The notes: generated from the letters alone by a model not told the origin. Positions 1 through 6,905 are shown, counted from the first letter of the stretch. The stretch: 32,187 bases of DNA from Clostridiales bacterium (GCA_015055535.1 SVIA01000012.1:1-32187); one strand, 5' to 3'. Numbers and translations: made by a program.

Positions 1-15
1 CTTTTATTAAAAATT

Positions 16-43
16 TTGTAAATTAAATTATATTTGTTATAAT
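16..43 (+). promoter_or_regulatory. Leaderless sigma-A promoter of yraN
   Basis: TTGTAA (16-21), a 16-nt spacer and TATAAT (38-43) preceded by TGT form an extended -10 promoter. The expected start, seven bases past the last T, is position 50, which is the A of the yraN ATG. No Shine-Dalgarno fits between. Confidence 0.75.
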
Positions 44-49
44 AAAAAT

Positions 50-397
50 ATGAATAATCATGTAGTTGGAATTTTAGGTGAAAAATTAGCCGTAAAATAT
101 TTAAAAAAGAATGGTTATAAAATATTAGAAAATAATTATAAAAATAAAATTGGCGAAATAGATATAATTTGTTTGGATAAAATTTCAAAAGAAACAGTTT
201 TTATAGAAGTTAAATCAAGAGAAACGTTAGCTTATGGATTGCCTAGCGAAGCAGTGGATTTTAAAAAACAAAAGAAAATTAGAGATGTTGCAAGTTTATA
301 TTTATTAATTAACAAAAAATATGATGATAAAGTTAGGTTTGATGTTTTAGAAATTGTTGATAAAAAAATTTATAATCATATAAAATATGCATTTTAG
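50..397 (+). CDS. yraN: YraN/UPF0102 family endonuclease-like protein
   Basis: This 115-residue protein belongs to the YraN (UPF0102) family, small proteins with a Holliday-junction-resolvase-like PD-(D/E)XK fold whose cellular role is not firmly known. Family marks are visible in order: G-E-x-x-A near residues 10-14, GEIDII near 35-40, VFIEVKSR near 50-57, and the basic helix with KKQKKI. GEIDII and the E-V-K triplet are the presumed metal-binding acidic and lysine residues. Length is typical. The ATG at 50 is the only good start and lies at the predicted transcription start. It is followed by an AT-rich gap and then rsgA. Family assignment is firm; function is inferred only. Confidence 0.9.
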   Translation: MNNHVVGILGEKLAVKYLKKNGYKILENNYKNKIGEIDIICLDKISKETVFIEVKSRETLAYGLPSEAVDFKKQKKIRDVASLYLLINKKYDDKVRFDVLEIVDKKIYNHIKYAF

Positions 398-407
398 TAA
401 AAATTAC

Positions 408-480
408 ACTTTATTAATTATAAATTTCAATTTATATAAATTTTTATAATATTATTGTAAAATAAAGTGCTTAATGCACA
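408..480. other. AT-rich hairpins between yraN and rsgA
   Basis: CACTTTATT (408-416) pairs with AATAAAGTG (461-469), with further A/T pairing inside, and a second small hairpin GTGC-TTAAT-GCAC follows. There is no T-tract, so this is not a standard terminator. TATAAT (445-450) inside the first hairpin could serve as the rsgA -10, giving a leader of about 40 nt. Confidence 0.4.
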
Positions 481-497
481 CATAAGGAGATACAGTT

Positions 498-1364
498 ATT
501 TTAGGAGTAGTTACAAAAACAAATAATAATACTTTTGTTGTTTATAGTAATAAAGAGTACTATAATTGTTTTTCTCAAAAAAAAGTTAAAAACAAATCGG
601 TGGTTTTTGTTGGTGATAATGTAGAGTTTGAAAAAGTACAAAACGAATATTTAATTACAAAAATTATGCCTAGAAAAAACAAATTAATTAGGCCGTTCGT
701 AACAAATGTAACTCAAATTTTTATTTTGCTTTCTATTATTCCTGAACCTGATTTGGTATTAATAGATAAATTAATTATCAATGCTAAACAAAACAATATT
801 ATTCCAGTTTTATTAGTAAGTAAATGCGACTTAGGAATAGAATTTTTTAATAAAATAAAAGAAGAATATGAAAAATCAAATATAGAAGTTATTAATGTTT
901 CAGTAAAAGATAATATTAATTTAAATTTAGTAAAAGAAAAATTAAATAACAATATTACAGTTTTAGCTGGTCAAAGTGCAACTGGAAAAACTAGTTTGTT
1001 AAATAGTATTTGTAACACTAATAACAAGGTAAATTCGGTTAGTGAAAAAACTCAGAGAGGTAAAAATACAACAACTAATGCCGAACTTTTGGTTATAGAT
1101 AGTTCATCGTTTTTATTAGATACCGCTGGGTTTTCTAGACTTGAATTTTCTAGTTTAAATCCTGATGAAATTAAAAATTATTATGATGAATTTTCTGATA
1201 ATAACTGTACCTATAAAAATTGTAATCATGTTTTTGAGGGTAATAAGTGTGGAATTATAAAAAATCTTAATAGTAAAAACAGTCAAATTGATAAAAATAG
1301 ATATGATAGATATAAGCAAATTTATTTAGAATGTTTAGAATTTTGGAGAAGAAGATATGATTAA
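498..1364 (+). CDS. rsgA: Ribosome small-subunit biogenesis GTPase RsgA, probable ATT start
   Basis: RsgA (YloQ/CpgA) is a circularly permuted GTPase that acts late in 30S subunit assembly. The G4 motif SKCDL comes before the P-loop GQSATGKT and the G3 motif DTAGF, the permuted order typical of the family. A C-terminal zinc knuckle (CTYKNCNHVFEGNKC) follows. The first ATG/GTG/TTG in frame is GTG at 600, but starting there removes most of the N-terminal OB-fold. The reading frame stays open back to a TAA at 483-485 and encodes a good OB strand region beginning LGVVTKTNNNTFVVY. The only plausible start is ATT at 498, eight bases after AAGGAG (484-489), giving 288 residues, a normal length. The 3' end overlaps rpe by 8 nt. 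Product certain; start inferred. Confidence 0.9.
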   Translation: MLGVVTKTNNNTFVVYSNKEYYNCFSQKKVKNKSVVFVGDNVEFEKVQNEYLITKIMPRKNKLIRPFVTNVTQIFILLSIIPEPDLVLIDKLIINAKQNNIIPVLLVSKCDLGIEFFNKIKEEYEKSNIEVINVSVKDNINLNLVKEKLNNNITVLAGQSATGKTSLLNSICNTNNKVNSVSEKTQRGKNTTTNAELLVIDSSSFLLDTAGFSRLEFSSLNPDEIKNYYDEFSDNNCTYKNCNHVFEGNKCGIIKNLNSKNSQIDKNRYDRYKQIYLECLEFWRRRYD

Positions 1365-1995
1365 AGTGTCAGTTTCAAGCTTAATTTATAATGATAATAT
1401 TTTAGAAATGTTAAATACAATTATAGACAGTGGTGCTGATTTTTTACATTTAGATATAATGGATGGAAGTTTAACTGAAAATAAAACTTTTTTAGCAGAT
1501 ACTGTTAAACAAATCAATAAAAATTCAACGTTCTTTTTAGATTGTCATTTAATGATAAATGAACCTAAGGATATAGTAAAAGATTATGTAAAAGCTGGAG
1601 CTAATATTGTAACTGTTCATTTTGAAGCTTTTGAAAATAAGCAAGATTTATTGGAAACTTTACAATATTTAAAAAACAAAAATGTAATAGTGGGTTTAAG
1701 TATATATCCAACAACAAAAATAGAAGATATAATATTGTTTGAAAATTATTTTGATTTGCTTTTAATTATGAGTGTTGAAATAGGAAAATACGGTCAAAAT
1801 TTTATCAATTCAACATTAGACAAAATTATTGAGGCAAAAACAAAACTTAAATATAAACTAATTGAGGTTGATGGGGGAATAAATTTAAACAACATAGAAT
1901 TAATTAAAAATGCTGGGGCAGATATTGTTGTAGTTGGTTCTAGTTTTAAAAATGCTGAAGAAAAAAATGAATTTATAACCAATTTAAAAAAATAA
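1357..1995 (+). CDS. rpe: Ribulose-phosphate 3-epimerase, divergent
   Basis: A 212-residue TIM-barrel epimerase that should interconvert ribulose-5-phosphate and xylulose-5-phosphate in the pentose phosphate pathway. Visible family elements are HLDIMDG (metal-binding His and catalytic Asp), DCHLMI (second metal His), VTVHFEA, EVDGGI (second catalytic Asp) and GADIVVVGS (phosphate site). Several usually strict loops differ: the N-terminal PSIL motif reads SSLI, and the loop normally MSVNPGFGGQ reads MSVEIGKYGQ. The start overlaps rsgA and is preceded by a GGAGAAG ribosome site inside rsgA, so the two are cotranscribed. The rsgA-rpe order matches Bacillus. Family certain; exact substrate is inferred from position. 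Confidence 0.88.
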   Translation: MIKVSVSSLIYNDNILEMLNTIIDSGADFLHLDIMDGSLTENKTFLADTVKQINKNSTFFLDCHLMINEPKDIVKDYVKAGANIVTVHFEAFENKQDLLETLQYLKNKNVIVGLSIYPTTKIEDIILFENYFDLLLIMSVEIGKYGQNFINSTLDKIIEAKTKLKYKLIEVDGGINLNNIELIKNAGADIVVVGSSFKNAEEKNEFITNLKK

Positions 1996-2022
1996 TCATA
2001 TAATAAAACAAAGGAGAAAGTT

Positions 2023-2103
2023 ATGATTATTTGCATTAAAGCACCAAAGTTATTATCGCCATTACTTAAATTAATATTTCGTTCTAAGTTAAATAAAGAC
2101 TAA
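2023..2103 (+). CDS. spoVM: SpoVM, 26-residue spore coat/cortex morphogenesis peptide
   Basis: The 26-codon frame encodes MIICIKAPKLLSPLLKLIF followed by RSKLNKD. B. subtilis SpoVM is also 26 residues with an IK-x-PK-L start, an amphipathic middle and a basic end closing in KD. SpoVM sits on the convex face of the forespore outer membrane and anchors the SpoIVA coat platform. The gene has a strong AAGGAG site (2011-2016) seven bases before ATG. It lies between rpe and rpmB, exactly its place in Bacillus, which makes the call secure despite its size. The known helix-breaking proline near residue 9 is conserved. Automatic gene callers would normally miss it. Confidence 0.9.
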   Translation: MIICIKAPKLLSPLLKLIFRSKLNKD

Positions 2104-2105
2104 TT

Positions 2106-2171
2106 ATGAATATTCCTTTTTTATTAACTAGTTTATTTCTTGTGGCGGGGATGATTATTATAGCAATTTAA
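2106..2171 (+). CDS. Candidate 21-residue membrane peptide after spoVM
   Basis: An ATG two bases after the spoVM stop opens a 21-codon frame encoding MNIPFLLTSLFLVAGMIIIA plus a final I. It is almost wholly hydrophobic, with one predicted membrane span and no charged residue. It ends directly before the spoVM terminator. There is no independent Shine-Dalgarno site, so translation would depend on coupling or reinitiation from spoVM. I do not recognise the peptide. A role alongside SpoVM at the forespore membrane is a guess from position; it may also be a chance frame. Confidence 0.45.
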   Translation: MNIPFLLTSLFLVAGMIIIAI

Positions 2172-2207
2172 AAAAAAACACGAATTATGTTTTCGTGTTT
2201 TTTTTGT
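2172..2207 (+). terminator. Terminator of rsgA-rpe-spoVM
   Basis: AAAACACGAA and TTCGTGTTTT form a ten-pair stem with a short loop and a run of eight T residues. The A-rich left side also allows termination on the other strand. Confidence 0.88.
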
Positions 2208-2228
2208 ATAGTTATTAATTTTATAATT

Positions 2229-2252
2229 AAAAAAGCGGAAATTTCCGCTTTA
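2229..2252 (-). terminator. rpmB terminator
   Basis: AAAGCGGAAA (2232-2241) is followed directly by TTTCCGCTTT (2242-2251), a perfect palindrome with a T-run on the minus strand just past the rpmB stop. Confidence 0.85.
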
Positions 2253-2253
2253 A

Positions 2254-2433
2254 TTAACCTTTAATTGTTTTTAAACATTTAGTACAAACGTATGCATTTT
2301 TGCTAGTTCCGTTATCATCAATTTTAACTTTTTGAACATTAGCGTTATAATGTTTATTTGTTTTGATGTTGCTGTGGCTAACAAGATTGCCTTTCATTTT
2401 ACCTTTTCCACAAATACTACAAACTCTGCTCAT
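2254..2433 (-). CDS. rpmB: 50S ribosomal protein L28
   Basis: Reading the minus strand from ATG at 2433 gives 59 residues starting MSRVCSICGKGKMKGNLVSH and ending CTKCLKTIKG. This is L28 of the large subunit, in the four-cysteine form: C5-x2-C8 and C50-x2-C53 make a zinc ribbon. An AAAGGAG site precedes the start. L28 also lies on the opposite strand between spoVM and yloU in B. subtilis, so orientation and place are conserved. It is monocistronic, with its own promoter and terminator. Confidence 0.96.
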   Translation of the reverse strand: MSRVCSICGKGKMKGNLVSHSNIKTNKHYNANVQKVKIDDNGTSKNAYVCTKCLKTIKG

Positions 2434-2474
2434 ATATAAACTCCTTTAATAGATTTATCAAAATTAACTTTGTA

Positions 2475-2503
2475 ATTTTATCATATATAAAAACTTTTTG
2501 CAA
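2475..2503 (-). promoter_or_regulatory. rpmB promoter
   Basis: On the minus strand TTGCAA (2503-2498), a 17-nt spacer and TAAAAT (2480-2475) with a TGA extension give a good sigma-A promoter about 40 nt upstream of rpmB. Confidence 0.75.
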
Positions 2504-2559
2504 GTGTTTTTTATAAAATAACTTTTTTTTTAATTTTTTTTAAAATTTGCTAAAAATCA

Positions 2560-2588
2560 TTGATTTTAAATTAAAAATTGTGTAATAT
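2560..2588 (+). promoter_or_regulatory. Probable promoter of the yloU-fakA operon
   Basis: TTGATT (2560-2565), 17 nt and TAATAT (2583-2588). An A/T hairpin (ATTAATAAAAA at 2595-2605 with TTTTTATTAAT at 2611-2621) would sit at the 5' end of the leader, before the GGAG ribosome site. Confidence 0.45.
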
Positions 2589-2641
2589 ATTTATATTAAT
2601 AAAAAGTCTTTTTTTATTAATGAAAAAAAGAAGGAGTATTT

Positions 2642-2992
2642 ATGTCTGTAAACACATCAAATTCTTACGGTAAAATTTCTATAACAGATGAAGCATTAGA
2701 GAGCGTTTGCGCAAAAATTGCTTTAGAATGTTATGGCGTAATAGATTTGGTCGCTAAAAAATTTAGCGATAATTTACACGAACTTTTTAAAAAGAAAAGT
2801 GTAAATAAGGGCGTAAAAGTGCTTACTGTAGATAATAAAATATATATTGACTTATATGTTATATTAAAATATGGCGTATCTATAAATGCTGTAGCTGAAT
2901 CTTTAAAAAGCTCAATTAAATATTCTGTAGAGAAATTTACAGGTATGATTGTTGACACTGTTAACGTTAATGTGCTTGGAGTAAGGGTTTAG
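2642..2992 (+). CDS. yloU: Asp23/Gls24 family protein (YloU)
   Basis: This 116-residue protein belongs to the Asp23/Gls24 (DUF322) family, small cytosolic proteins often linked to the cell envelope or to fatty-acid kinase genes. The family start is visible: GKISITDEALESVCAKIALE, then a GV-x-D core and a C-terminal VDTVNVNVLGVRV strand. GAAGGAG sits a few bases upstream. It lies directly before fakA, as yloU lies before yloV in Bacillus, and the two are probably cotranscribed (35-nt gap). The molecular role is not established. Confidence 0.88.
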   Translation: MSVNTSNSYGKISITDEALESVCAKIALECYGVIDLVAKKFSDNLHELFKKKSVNKGVKVLTVDNKIYIDLYVILKYGVSINAVAESLKSSIKYSVEKFTGMIVDTVNVNVLGVRV

Positions 2993-3027
2993 TCTTTTTT
3001 GTTTTATAAAATTTAGGGGGATAATTT

Positions 3028-4665
3028 TTGCATATGCAAAAGAATATAAATGGTGCTACCTTTAGAAAAATGATTTTAGCGGGTGGCAAAATACTAGAAG
3101 ATAATAGAAACTATGTTGATAGTTTAAATGTTTTTCCGGTACCAGATGGTGATACTGGAACTAATATGAGTTTAACACTTAATAGCGCTTGTAAAGAAGT
3201 AAGCGCTTGTCCTAATAATAATTTAGATAGTCTTTGTGAAGCGGTTCAAAAAGGTGCCTTAAGGGGTGCTAGAGGTAATAGTGGTGTAATACTTTCTCAA
3301 ATTTTAAAAGGAATGTGTACAGTACTATCTACTGAAAAAGAAATTAATGTTAAAAACTTTGCTAAAGCCATTAATAGTGGGGCAGAAGTTGCTTATAATG
3401 CTGTTACAAAACCAAAAGAAGGAACTATTTTAACTGTTATTAGAATGATGAGTGAAGCAGCTACAAAACTTAGTAAAAAGAATTTAAGTTTTGAAGATTT
3501 CTTTAAAGGAGTATTAGCTGAAGGGGAACAAGCTTTACAAATGACACCAGAACTACTACCAGTACTTAAAAAAGCTGGAGTTGTTGATAGTGGTGGACAA
3601 GGTTTAATGCTTATTTTTAACGGCTTTTATAAATTGGTTATTGGTGATGAAAGCGTGGATATAAAACTAGAAGAAAATCCTACACCTGTAATTAAAAGTA
3701 ATGCTGAAATCAATTTAATGGACTTAGAAGATATTGAATTTGCTTATTGTACTGAATTTATGGTTATTCAAATGCATAAAAAGACAACACTTAGTGATAT
3801 TGACAGATTAAGAGAAAAATTAATGCAAATTGGTGATTCTGTTATTTGTATTGGAGACTTAAGTTTAGTTAAAGTTCATGTTCATACAAATGAACCTAAT
3901 AAAGCCTTGGCTTATGGATTAGAGCTTGGCGAACTTTTCAATTTGAAAATTGAAAATATGTTAGAAGAAAATAGAGAACTTAAAAAACAAAAAATGCTTG
4001 AAGAAATGAAAGAATATGGCTTAATATCTGTTTGTGCTGGTACTGGTCTTGTTTCTATATTTAAAGATGTAGGTGTAGACTATGTTCTAGAGGGTGGTCA
4101 AACAATGAATCCAAGTGCTGACGATATTTTAAAAGCGGTAGATAGTGTAAATGCTAAAAACATATTTATACTTCCTAACAATAAGAATATAATATTAGCA
4201 TGTGAACAAGCTAAACAATTAACAAATAAAAATTTAATAGTTATTCCATCTAAAAATATTCCAGAAGGTATGAGTGCATGTTTGGCATTTAATCCAGAAG
4301 CAGGAATAGAAGATAATGAAGAAACAATGACTGATAGTCTTCAAGCAGTTTATTCAGCAAGTGTAACATATGCGGTAAGAAACACAAATGTAGATGGTTT
4401 ACAACTTTCTAAAGGTGATATTATTGGTTTAACTGATAGTAGCATTTTAGCAAAAGGAAGTAGTGTAGATGAAACTGTTGTAAGTTTATTAGATAAAATA
4501 GTAACCGAAGACATTATTAATATTTCATTATTTTATGGAAACGATTTAACCGAAGAAGAGGCTGTTAAACTTCAAGAAAAACTTCAAGAAATTTATCCAG
4601 ATAAAGAAATTAGTTGTTTATTTGGTGGTCAACCAGTTTATTACTACTTAATTTCATTAGAATAA
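3028..4665 (+). CDS. fakA: Fatty acid kinase catalytic subunit FakA (YloV)
   Basis: FakA phosphorylates fatty acids held by FakB proteins so that host or environmental fatty acids can enter phospholipid synthesis. The 545-residue protein has an N-terminal DAK2 nucleotide-binding domain (roughly 1-200) with NVFPVPDGDTGTNMSLTL, whose Asp residues bind magnesium, and GARGNSGVILSQI. A middle domain and a C-terminal DegV-like half follow, ending in FGGQPVYYYLISLE. Length is normal. TTG at 3028 is chosen because AGGGGG (3015-3020) lies seven bases before it; the ATG at 3034 would be 13 bases away. Downstream is rpsU with its own promoter. No fakB is in the window. Confidence 0.92.
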   Translation: MHMQKNINGATFRKMILAGGKILEDNRNYVDSLNVFPVPDGDTGTNMSLTLNSACKEVSACPNNNLDSLCEAVQKGALRGARGNSGVILSQILKGMCTVLSTEKEINVKNFAKAINSGAEVAYNAVTKPKEGTILTVIRMMSEAATKLSKKNLSFEDFFKGVLAEGEQALQMTPELLPVLKKAGVVDSGGQGLMLIFNGFYKLVIGDESVDIKLEENPTPVIKSNAEINLMDLEDIEFAYCTEFMVIQMHKKTTLSDIDRLREKLMQIGDSVICIGDLSLVKVHVHTNEPNKALAYGLELGELFNLKIENMLEENRELKKQKMLEEMKEYGLISVCAGTGLVSIFKDVGVDYVLEGGQTMNPSADDILKAVDSVNAKNIFILPNNKNIILACEQAKQLTNKNLIVIPSKNIPEGMSACLAFNPEAGIEDNEETMTDSLQAVYSASVTYAVRNTNVDGLQLSKGDIIGLTDSSILAKGSSVDETVVSLLDKIVTEDIINISLFYGNDLTEEEAVKLQEKLQEIYPDKEISCLFGGQPVYYYLISLE

Positions 4666-4723
4666 AATTTATAAAATAAAAAACAGAAAATAATTAATTT
4701 TTCAGCTATTTTTAGTATTTTAG

Positions 4724-4752
4724 TTGACAAATTAATTATTTTTTTATATAAT
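4724..4752 (+). promoter_or_regulatory. rpsU promoter
   Basis: Perfect TTGACA (4724-4729), 17-nt spacer and perfect TATAAT (4747-4752), one of the strongest promoters in the window, giving a leader of about 29 nt. Confidence 0.9.
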
Positions 4753-4787
4753 AAGGAAGATTTGTAAACAAAAGGCGGGTGAATAAG

Positions 4788-4964
4788 TTGTCAGTAGTTA
4801 AAGTTGGTGAAAACGAAAGCGTAGAAAGCGCTATTAAAAGATTTAAAAGAAAATGCCAAAAAGACGGTATTATTGGTGATTTAAGAAAAAAAGAATTCTA
4901 TGAAAAACCAAGCGTTAAAAGAAAAAAGAAAGCTGAAAATGCTAGAAAAAGAAATGTTAAATAA
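4788..4964 (+). CDS. rpsU: 30S ribosomal protein S21
   Basis: S21 of the small ribosomal subunit, 58 residues, with the family signature [20 protein letters not shown], then [20 protein letters not shown] and a basic tail. TTG at 4788 is preferred: it gives the family-standard start ([11 protein letters not shown]). The upstream GTG at 4779 lies within the Shine-Dalgarno-like AAAGGCGGGTGA (4771-4782) and so probably pairs with 16S rRNA rather than being read. The gene is monocistronic, with a consensus promoter and a strong terminator. Confidence 0.95.
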   Translation: MSVVKVGENESVESAIKRFKRKCQKDGIIGDLRKKEFYEKPSVKRKKKAENARKRNVK

Positions 4965-5009
4965 TTAAAATTTAGTTTTTATAAATTTTTAAACTAGTAT
5001 ATTTTTTAA

Positions 5010-5045
5010 AACATTTATATTTGTTGCAAATATAAATGTTTTTTT
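5010..5045 (+). terminator. rpsU terminator
   Basis: A perfect 14-pair stem, AACATTTATATTTG (5010-5023) with CAAATATAAATGTT (5027-5040), a three-base loop TTG and seven T residues. The loop and right arm also contain the likely -35 of pnuC. Confidence 0.9.
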
Positions 5046-5053
5046 GTTATTAT
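5024..5053 (+). promoter_or_regulatory. Probable pnuC promoter inside the rpsU terminator
   Basis: TTGCAA (5024-5029), 18 nt and TATTAT (5048-5053). The predicted start is about 5060, two bases before the pnuC ATG, so the mRNA would have almost no leader. No Shine-Dalgarno site is present. Confidence 0.5.
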
Positions 5054-5061
5054 ATTTCTAT

Positions 5062-5772
5062 ATGAAAACTAATAGAATAGAATTTATAAAAAATTTAATT
5101 ATCATATTTGCTACAATATTAATTTCATTTGTTTTAGGAATAATATTTAATGATTATATTTGGGGTTCGCTAACCTTAATATTTGGCTTTTTAAACGCCT
5201 ATTATATGGCAATTGGTAAGTGGCAAAATTACATTTTTGGAATTTTATTTACTTTAACTTATACATACATATGTACAATAAATGGACTTTATGGATGGTT
5301 GATTTTTAGTTTTATTTTTTATTTACCTGTTCAAATTTATGGAATAATAAATTGGTTTAAAAATACGATTAATAAAGAAGTAGAAACCAAAGGTTTTACT
5401 TTAAAAAATTCTATTATTATATGTTCATCAATAATTATAGGTAGTACTGTTTTGGGATTTTTATTATCTTTAATTCCTAATCAAAACTTAGCTTTTTTAG
5501 ATAGTACAAGTCAAATTATTAATATTTGCGGGGTAATTCTTATTTCTATAAGATTTAAAGAATGTTGGTATGTTTGGCTTGCTAATAATGTAATTGATCT
5601 TATTATTTGGATTATTAATGTAATTAGGGGAACAATTAATTCTGAAATGGCATTAATTGTATCTGTTATGTATCTTATTATGAATATAATTGGTTTAATA
5701 GAGTGGATTAAAATAGAAAAAAGACAAAAAAGTATTAATATTATTAATAAAAGTGAAACTCTAAACAATTAG
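5062..5772 (+). CDS. pnuC: Nicotinamide riboside transporter PnuC
   Basis: PnuC carries nicotinamide riboside (or in related proteins other vitamin precursors) across the inner membrane by facilitated diffusion. The 236-residue protein has about seven hydrophobic spans. It carries PnuC-type motifs: NAYYMAIGKWQNYIFGI, LPVQIYGIINWFKN (W/Q-x-x-YG-x-x-x-W) and the C-terminal WYVWLANNVIDLIIWI. ATG at 5062 is used; an in-frame TTG at 5044 would add only promoter-derived residues. The gene stands alone, bounded by the rpsU terminator and a strong bidirectional terminator. Substrate is inferred from the family; no nadR-type kinase is nearby. Confidence 0.88.
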   Translation: MKTNRIEFIKNLIIIFATILISFVLGIIFNDYIWGSLTLIFGFLNAYYMAIGKWQNYIFGILFTLTYTYICTINGLYGWLIFSFIFYLPVQIYGIINWFKNTINKEVETKGFTLKNSIIICSSIIIGSTVLGFLLSLIPNQNLAFLDSTSQIINICGVILISIRFKECWYVWLANNVIDLIIWIINVIRGTINSEMALIVSVMYLIMNIIGLIEWIKIEKRQKSINIINKSETLNN

Positions 5773-5834
5773 TTGTTTTTATCACTTTATTAATTTAATA
5801 ATAACAAATAACTATATTAATAATAATTTTACTT

Positions 5835-5892
5835 AAAAAATAAGAAACGATGCTTGTGATAATACACACATATTTCGTTTCTTTTATTTTTT
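5835..5892. terminator. Bidirectional terminator after pnuC
   Basis: AAGAAACGA (5842-5850) pairs with TCGTTTCTT (5875-5883), flanked by an A-run on the left and a T-run on the right, with an inner TGTG/CACA stem. Confidence 0.8.
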
Positions 5893-5915
5893 ATATTCTT
5901 TTTATTTTTATTTAT

Positions 5916-5944
5916 TTGTGTTTTTTATTTTAATGATGTATAAT
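5916..5944 (+). promoter_or_regulatory. Leaderless promoter of the phosphatase-rpiB operon
   Basis: TTGTGT (5916-5921), 17 nt and TATAAT (5939-5944). The predicted start is 5951, the A of the ATG. The region upstream in frame is promoter, so the GTG at 5918 is not a start. Confidence 0.8.
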
Positions 5945-5950
5945 TTAAAT

Positions 5951-6406
5951 ATGAAAAAAATATTATTTGTCTGTAATGCTAACACTTGTCGTTCGCCAAT
6001 GGCAGTAAGCATTTTAAAAAGTAGAATAAATAAAACAAATTTAAAAAATAAATTAATAATTCATTCTGCTGGAATTAGTGCAAAAAATAATATGCCAATG
6101 AATGACAATGCAATAAAAGCATTAAAAACTTTTTCTGTGCCCGTTTCAAAACATTCTTCTATGCTTTTAGATGAAAAAAGTATTGTGGAATCTGATATTG
6201 TTATAACAATGACTAATGAGCAAAAAGAATTTTTATCTAATTATAAAAATGTATATTCAATTAAAGAATTGACAGGTGTTGAGGATATTTTAGATCCATT
6301 TGGAGAAGGATTTGAAGTATATTTAAAAGTTTGTAAAAATTTAATAAAAAGTATGGATATTTTAACAAATAAAATGGTGGAAAAAGATGATATATATAGC
6401 AAGTGA
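5951..6406 (+). CDS. Low-molecular-weight protein tyrosine phosphatase family (YwlE-like)
   Basis: A 151-residue member of the low-molecular-weight phosphatase fold, which hydrolyses phosphotyrosine or, in the YwlE branch, phosphoarginine. The catalytic P-loop VCNANTCRSPMA holds C8-x5-R14 at the very N terminus, and the general-acid Asp lies in DPFGEG near residue 118. The Thr at P-loop position five resembles YwlE, which favours arginine phosphatase, but this is an inference. The gene overlaps rpiB by 20 nt; ywlE and ywlF (rpiB) are also neighbours in Bacillus. It ends in TGA, showing that TGA is a stop in this organism. Confidence 0.88.
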   Translation: MKKILFVCNANTCRSPMAVSILKSRINKTNLKNKLIIHSAGISAKNNMPMNDNAIKALKTFSVPVSKHSSMLLDEKSIVESDIVITMTNEQKEFLSNYKNVYSIKELTGVEDILDPFGEGFEVYLKVCKNLIKSMDILTNKMVEKDDIYSK

Positions 6407-6806
6407 TCATGGTGGATATAAAATAAAAGAAAAAATAAAAAAATATTTAACCAGAAAAAGTTTGGATTTTGTAGATTTAGGCACAAACTCAACAAATAGT
6501 GTAAGTTATGTAAATTTTGCAAAATTGCTTTGCAAAAATGTATTAGAAAACCCTGAAAATAAGGGCATTTTAATATGTAAAAGTGGCATTGGAATGAGTA
6601 TTGTGGCAAATAGACACAAAGGCATTAGAGCTGGGCTATGCTATAATAAAAAAGCAAGTATCATGTGTAGAAAACATAACGATTGTAATGTTTTAGTACT
6701 AAATGGAAAAACAATAAACTATAAAGCTATTGTAAAAAGTTTTTTAACCACTTCTTTTGAAGGTGGTAGACATTTAGATAGAATTAATTCTATAGATGCT
6801 GAGTAA
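6387..6806 (+). CDS. rpiB: Ribose-5-phosphate isomerase B
   Basis: RpiB interconverts ribose-5-phosphate and ribulose-5-phosphate. The 139-residue protein has MIYIASDHGGYKIK at its start (substrate-binding D7, H8), the catalytic cysteine C64 in ICKSGIGMSIVANR, H97 in CRKHNDCNVLVLNG, and the C-terminal GGRHLDRI motif. ATG at 6387 lies in the end of the phosphatase gene behind GGTGG, so translation is coupled. Together with rpe it covers two pentose phosphate steps in this window. Some homologues act on galactose- or allose-phosphate, but the sequence fits the standard enzyme. Confidence 0.93.
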   Translation: MIYIASDHGGYKIKEKIKKYLTRKSLDFVDLGTNSTNSVSYVNFAKLLCKNVLENPENKGILICKSGIGMSIVANRHKGIRAGLCYNKKASIMCRKHNDCNVLVLNGKTINYKAIVKSFLTTSFEGGRHLDRINSIDAE

Positions 6807-6820
6807 TTTAAAAAAGTATT

Positions 6821-6850
6821 AAGATTATATTAATAAAATATAATCTTTTT
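6821..6850 (+). terminator. rpiB terminator
   Basis: AAGATTATATT (6821-6831) pairs with AATATAATCTT (6837-6847) around a five-base loop, then a T-run. Confidence 0.85.
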
Positions 6851-6890
6851 TATTAATTTTAAAAAATCTATTTAAAAAAATTGCATAATG

Positions 6891-6899
6891 TGATATAAT
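6891..6899 (+). promoter_or_regulatory. Leaderless extended -10 promoter of the U32 gene
   Basis: TGATATAAT: TG, one base, then TATAAT (6894-6899). No good -35 is seen. The predicted start is 6906, the A of the ATG. Confidence 0.75.
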
Positions 6900-6905
6900 A
6901 AAATT

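Noticed and set aside
713-952. Minus-strand frame opposite rsgA, and similar antisense frames over other genes
   Set aside because: Shadow frames of recognised genes, hydrophobic by reverse complement of A-rich codons, without ribosome sites.
5918-5950. GTG start extending the phosphatase by 11 residues
   Set aside because: These bases are the -35/-10 promoter, and the family P-loop begins at residue 6-8 from ATG 5951.
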